34,107 bases of DNA from JAWWBL01 sp033720975 (lineage in GTDB: Bacteria > Actinomycetota > Acidimicrobiia > Spongiisociales > ZC4RG35), in the NCBI GenBank assembly GCA_033720975.1, contig JAWWBL010000008.1:1-34107 (forward strand), given 5' to 3'. Positions 30,451 through 34,107 of the stretch are shown here, one piece after another. Both the position numbers and the translations under genes were made by a program. How positions within the stretch are numbered: position 1 is the stretch's first letter; each line of letters starts with the position of its first letter. The notes below the pieces were generated by a model that worked only from the letters and a program-made list of their open reading frames with translations, had not been told where the DNA came from and searched no databases.

Positions 30451-32109
30451 CTACTGCTTCCCAGCCCCGATAGTCACCGGCACAGCCTCACGGCTCTCCT
30501 TGGCGTGGTAACTGGACCGAACCAACGGGCCCGACTCGACATGGGGTATGCCCATCCCCTCGCCAAACGCCTTGTACTCGGCGAACTCGTCGGGGTGGAC
30601 ATAACGATGTATCGGGCGATGCCGGGCCGTGGGACGCAGGTATTGGCCGATGGTGATGATGTCGATCCCCACGGCTCTCATATCGGCCAGAGTGGCGAGG
30701 ACTTCCTCCCGGGTCTCCCCCATCCCCACGATCAACCCTGACTTGGTGAGACCCTCGGGCTTCATCTGCTTCGCCCGCCACAACAGCGCCAGCGACCTCC
30801 CGTAGTTGGCCGAGGTCCGGATGTCCCGCTGGAGGCGTAGGACGGTCTCGGTGTTGTGGTTGAGCACCTCCGGGGATGCGTCCATCACGGTCTGCAGCGC
30901 TTCCCGGTCGCCTTTGAAGTCGGGAATCAGCACCTCGATCTCGGTGAAGGGCGACCGCCTACGTGCTTCGGTGATGGTGCGGGCAAAGATCTCGGCGCCG
31001 CCATCATCGAGATCGTCTCTGTTGACCGAGGTGATCACAGCGTGCTTGAGGTTCATCTTCTCGATCGCCTCCGCAGCCCGGAACGGCTCGAAGATGTCGT
31101 ACTCGGTTGGTTTGCCGGTGGTGACATTGCAGAACGAGCACGCCCGGGTGCACTTGTCCCCGAGGATCATCAGCGTCGCAGTCCCACTCCCCCAGCACTC
31201 GTAGATATTGGGGCAGTTCGCCTCCTCGCACACCGTGTTGAGCTCGAGACTGCGCATCAGCTTCTTCAGCTTCAGGTAGTCGTCGTCCAGCTTGGCAGTG
31301 ACCCTCATCCAATCCGGCCGCACCGGCTCGCCCGGTAGCCTTCCGTTCAAGAGCACCGGTTCCTCGGCGCGCTTCTCGGGTGAGAAGGTCCCCGCTTCGA
31401 CCAGTCGGTCCACTTCGAAGGAGCGCGACTTGCCCTGACCGCGGACGAATGCTGCCTTCTGTGTCTCCGATTGCGAATAGCCGAAGACGTCTTCGAAGTG
31501 AGGGATGAAGGCCTCGACTGCCTCTTCGATCGAGACTCGCCTGCCCACGAGGTCGGACAGCGTGGTCACTTCGCGGTCGGTGATACCGCAGGGGTTCATC
31601 ATCCCGAAGTAGCTCAAGTCGGGATGGAGGTTCAGGGCGAAACCGTGCATCGTGACCCGGCGTGACACTCGAACACCGATGGCGGCGACCTTCCCTTTGT
31701 CGGTCCATACACCGGTGTAACCGTCCTCGGCCCAGCCTTCGACTCCGAAGTCGGCCACCGTCTTGATCAGGGCGTTTTCCAGCTTGCGCACGTAGGGCAC
31801 GATCTGTTTCGGGTCCGCCAGCTCGATGATCGGATACCCGACCAGCTGGCCGGGCCCGTGGAAGGTGATGTCTCCGCCACGGTCGACGTGGTGGACCCCG
31901 GCCCCGGCCTCGGTCACCATCGAGCGGTCTGCGAGCAGATTGGAGACGTCCCCGTTTCGGCCGATGGTGAACACCGGTGGATGCTCGACGAGGAGGAGGT
32001 AGTCGTCGCCCGTCCTGCCCTGAACCCTGCCCTCGTGGAAGGCACGCTGGAGATCCCAGGCCTCAATGTAGGGAATCCTCCCCAACCAACGGGAGCGCAC
32101 CAGGGTCAC
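30451..32109 (-). CDS. lipB-lipA: Fused lipoyl(octanoyl) transferase - lipoyl synthase
   Basis: One continuous 552-residue frame carries both steps of lipoic acid assembly. Residues 1 to about 212 are LipB, which moves octanoate from ACP to lipoyl domains: HPPVFTIGRNG, GGDITFHGPGQLVGYPII, the catalytic lysine in GKVAAIGVRVSRR and the catalytic cysteine in MNPCGI. Residues about 250-552 are LipA, a radical SAM enzyme that inserts sulfur: the auxiliary cluster CEEANCPNIYEC, the radical SAM CxxxCxxC in CTRACSFCNVTTG, and the C-terminal RSSYHA serine. All key residues are present. GTG 32109 overlaps the upstream E2 stop (GTGA). The E2 substrate of both enzymes is thus encoded directly upstream. 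Confidence 0.93.
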   Translation of the reverse strand: MTLVRSRWLGRIPYIEAWDLQRAFHEGRVQGRTGDDYLLLVEHPPVFTIGRNGDVSNLLADRSMVTEAGAGVHHVDRGGDITFHGPGQLVGYPIIELADPKQIVPYVRKLENALIKTVADFGVEGWAEDGYTGVWTDKGKVAAIGVRVSRRVTMHGFALNLHPDLSYFGMMNPCGITDREVTTLSDLVGRRVSIEEAVEAFIPHFEDVFGYSQSETQKAAFVRGQGKSRSFEVDRLVEAGTFSPEKRAEEPVLLNGRLPGEPVRPDWMRVTAKLDDDYLKLKKLMRSLELNTVCEEANCPNIYECWGSGTATLMILGDKCTRACSFCNVTTGKPTEYDIFEPFRAAEAIEKMNLKHAVITSVNRDDLDDGGAEIFARTITEARRRSPFTEIEVLIPDFKGDREALQTVMDASPEVLNHNTETVLRLQRDIRTSANYGRSLALLWRAKQMKPEGLTKSGLIVGMGETREEVLATLADMRAVGIDIITIGQYLRPTARHRPIHRYVHPDEFAEYKAFGEGMGIPHVESGPLVRSSYHAKESREAVPVTIGAGKQ

Positions 32110-33554
32110 GCCAGCTCTTGCTCCCAGTCCCAGGTCTCGATGTTCTCCTTGATGCGGCGAAGGAAGAGCACCGCAGTGGACCCGTCGAAGGCCCGGTGAT
32201 CCCAGGAAAGGCCCAGGTAACCGATGTGACGGATAGCAATGGTGTCCTGACCGTCCGGAGTGGTGACCACGGTGGCCCTCTTCGTCACCGTCTCGGTGGA
32301 GAGGATGGCAACGTTGGGCACGTTGATGATCGGGGCCGACATGAACGACCCGAAGGGGCCGGGGTTGGTGATGGTGAAGGTCGAGCCGCTGAGGTCATCG
32401 ATCCCCAACTTGCCGGCTCGGGCCCGCTCGGCAAGTGACCGAATCTCCCTGGCGATCCCCACGAGGCGAAGCCCGTCGGCGTTCCGGACACGGGCCACCA
32501 CCAAGCCGCCTTGGTTGAGGTCGACGGCTATCCCAAGATCCACGCGCTTGTGGTAGATGGCCTTCTTCTCCTCGAGGTTGAAGGCGCTGTTGACCACTGG
32601 ATATGCCTTGAGCGCGTCGATGGTGGCCCGGGAGATGAACGGCAGATAGGTGAGGGAAAACCCCTCCTCGGCCTTGAACCTCTCCTTGTGGGCCTGGCGG
32701 ACGCGCTCGAGACGCTCGTAGTCCACCTCCACCGAGGTCCACACATGGGCGGCGGTTCGCTTCGCCTTGATGTTGTTCTCGGCGATGCGAACCCGAAGTC
32801 GGTCCAGGTCCACTTCCTCGTCGGCCGCCGATGGCGCCGCCGGCTGTGCTGGGCGGGAAGGTTCGGCGGGCTTCGCTGCTGGAGCCGCTGCAGGCTCGGG
32901 TTGTGGGGTGGGGGCCGGAGTCTCGGAGGCTGCAACCTTCTCGGGGGCCTCAGCGGGCTCAGCTGGCCCGCTCTCGATGAACGCCTCGACGTCCTTGCGC
33001 GTAATGCGCCCGCCTTGGCCCGTGCCCTCGATCTGGGTCGGATCGATGTCGTGGGTGCGGATCAGCTTGCGCACGACGGGTGACAGCAGCATGCCTTCCG
33101 TCTGCTCGGGCGAAGGCTTCTCGAAGAATTTCTCCACCTCCTCGTCGGATACTTCTCCGGACATCTCGAAACCGGTGTCCGGGCCGGCGGGCGTCTCCGA
33201 GGCCGGATGGACATCGGAGGCAACCTGGTGCGGCTCGGACTCCTCAGCCTCTTCGGCCACTTCGGGGGCGTCCTTCCCCTCGGCGGGTGCGTCATCCGAG
33301 CGCTCGGGAGTCTCGCCGGCAGCGCCGATCACAACCAGGTCGACCCCCACCTCGACGGTCTCGCCTTCCGGCACGAGGATCTCGAGAATGGTCCCCGACA
33401 CCGGTGATGGGACTTCCGTGTCCACCTTGTCAGTCGAGATCTCAACGAGAACCTCGTCCTCGGAGATCTCCTCACCGACTTGTTTGGCCCAGCTGAGAAT
33501 GGTTCCTTCTGTGACCGTCTCCCCTAGCTGGGGCATCGAAACCGTTGTAGCCAA
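32106..33554 (-). CDS. sucB: 2-oxoacid dehydrogenase E2, dihydrolipoamide acyltransferase
   Basis: This is the acyltransferase core of a 2-oxoacid dehydrogenase complex. The 482 residues comprise one lipoyl domain (1 to about 76) with the lipoylated lysine in EISTDKVDTEV; an acidic, Ala/Pro/Glu-rich linker; a peripheral subunit-binding domain (about 153-192, SPVVRKLIRTHDI then GTGQGGRITRKDVEAF); a second Ala/Pro linker; and the catalytic domain (about 255-482) with the active-site HRAFDG near the C-terminus. Sequence alone does not separate succinyl- from other acyl-transferases, so the gene symbol is provisional. The start is TTG 33554, chosen because GAGAGGAGAG lies just upstream; the first ATG (33536) would cut into the lipoyl domain. 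It lies 12 bases after lpd. Confidence 0.93.
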   Translation of the reverse strand: MATTVSMPQLGETVTEGTILSWAKQVGEEISEDEVLVEISTDKVDTEVPSPVSGTILEILVPEGETVEVGVDLVVIGAAGETPERSDDAPAEGKDAPEVAEEAEESEPHQVASDVHPASETPAGPDTGFEMSGEVSDEEVEKFFEKPSPEQTEGMLLSPVVRKLIRTHDIDPTQIEGTGQGGRITRKDVEAFIESGPAEPAEAPEKVAASETPAPTPQPEPAAAPAAKPAEPSRPAQPAAPSAADEEVDLDRLRVRIAENNIKAKRTAAHVWTSVEVDYERLERVRQAHKERFKAEEGFSLTYLPFISRATIDALKAYPVVNSAFNLEEKKAIYHKRVDLGIAVDLNQGGLVVARVRNADGLRLVGIAREIRSLAERARAGKLGIDDLSGSTFTITNPGPFGSFMSAPIINVPNVAILSTETVTKRATVVTTPDGQDTIAIRHIGYLGLSWDHRAFDGSTAVLFLRRIKENIETWDWEQELA

Positions 33555-33566
33555 TTCGCTCTCCTC

Positions 33567-34107
33567 TCAGTGAAGGCTACGGCCTGCGGACGCCAAAAGA
33601 GTCTCGCCGATCGCCTCGGACAGCGTCGGGTGGGCGTGGATGAACTCGGCGGCCTCGGTGGGAAGTGCCTCCCACCCGACCGCATACATCAGCTCGTGCA
33701 CGATCTCACCCGCTTGGGGCCCGACGATGGAGGCACCGACGATGGGGCCGTCTTTGACCGCCACGACCTTGACGTGCCCGCGGTTCTGGCCCTGGATGAT
33801 CGCCCGGCCGATCCCATTGAAAGCATGTTTGGTCGCCTCCACTTCCAACCCGCGAGCTCTCGCCTGCTCTTCGGTCACACCGACCTCTGCAAGCTCGGGA
33901 TGCGTGTATGTCACTCTCGGAATGGCGTCGTAATTGACCGGCTGGGGCTCACCCGTGCCGATGTGGGTCACGGCGGCTATGGCCTCGGCGAATCCGACGT
34001 GGGCGAGTTGGGCCGTCTCGGCGACGATGTCCCCAACGGCGTAGAGGCCCGGCTCGTCGGTCATCATGGTGGCCGGATCTACTTTGACGAAGCCTCTGTC
34101 CACCACG
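33567..34107 (-). CDS. lpd: Dihydrolipoyl dehydrogenase (E3), 5' part outside window
   Basis: This flavoprotein reoxidises the lipoyl group of E2 with NAD. Only the C-terminal 180 or so residues are present; the frame is open to the window edge. Visible parts are the end of the FAD-binding domain (GLYAVGDIV, then AQLAHVGFAEAIAAV) and the dimerisation domain with YTHPELAEVGVTEEQA and the catalytic His-Glu pair in HAHPTLSEA. Its stop overlaps the ribosome binding site of sucB, indicating coupling within an lpd-sucB-lipBA operon. Confidence 0.93.
   Translation of the reverse strand, partial: VVDRGFVKVDPATMMTDEPGLYAVGDIVAETAQLAHVGFAEAIAAVTHIGTGEPQPVNYDAIPRVTYTHPELAEVGVTEEQARARGLEVEATKHAFNGIGRAIIQGQNRGHVKVVAVKDGPIVGASIVGPQAGEIVHELMYAVGWEALPTEAAEFIHAHPTLSEAIGETLLASAGRSLH

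Noticed and set aside
30451..32109. LipB-LipA fusion as an artefact of a missed stop codon
   Set aside because: The frame is continuous with all motifs of both enzymes in order; no internal stop is seen, though read-level proof is not available here.
1..34107. CRISPR arrays, tRNA or rRNA genes, transposases, integrases, attachment sites
   Set aside because: None could be supported on either strand; the only regular repeats are the protein-coding arrays.

Overview
The window looks like part of a high-GC Gram-positive (actinobacterial) chromosome, possibly Acidimicrobiia-like. This rests on high GC, frequent GTG/TTG starts, a PGRP-type amidase and a SpoIID/LytB protein in typical actinobacterial layouts, and the grouping of lpd, sucB, lipB, lipA and pepA. 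The lineage is an inference. No rRNA, tRNA, CRISPR array or insertion sequence was seen.\n\nLayout. The two ends carry housekeeping genes on the minus strand. At the left are a partial leucyl aminopeptidase (1-867) and a multi-pass membrane protein. At the right are an M24 aminopeptidase, a fused LipB-LipA, the 2-oxoacid dehydrogenase E2, and a partial dihydrolipoyl dehydrogenase (29357-34107). Between them, from about 1.6 to 29.3 kb, lies a cell-surface polysaccharide island. It contains two GT2 glycosyltransferases, a UDP-GlcNAc 2-epimerase, a Wzm/Wzt-type ABC exporter, three related GT4 enzymes, a methyltransferase, a UDP-HexNAc 6-dehydrogenase and a further GT4-like enzyme.\n\nThe right half of the island (16.4-27.1 kb) is a sulfation module. 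The cysD-cysN-cysC genes should make PAPS, and three separate proteins carry sulfotransferase-like domains. One of these is fused to a heparinase II/III-type polysaccharide lyase. Another is fused through a coiled coil and TPR-like segment to a GT4 glycosyltransferase. No PAPS reductase is visible, so the PAPS probably goes to sulfating a surface glycan.\n\nThe most striking signal is a set of three exported peptidoglycan enzymes spread through the island: a PGRP amidase, a SpoIID/LytB protein and an M23 endopeptidase. All three end in the same array of five repeats with an exact 50-residue period. The array looks like a small beta-propeller, possibly five-bladed and lectin-like, that could place three complementary wall-cutting activities on the same surface ligand, perhaps the sulfated glycan made here. 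The catalytic assignments are well supported; the propeller fold, ligand and joint function are inferences.\n\nTranscription. Many neighbouring genes overlap by 1-4 bases (ATGA, GTGA or TGATG junctions), which indicates translationally coupled operons: wzm-wzt; dehydrogenase-methyltransferase-GT4; sulfotransferase-cysD-cysN-cysC; sulfotransferase/GT4-GT; and sucB-lipBA. No gene-free stretch exceeds 300 bases; the longest is 266 bases (16197-16462).
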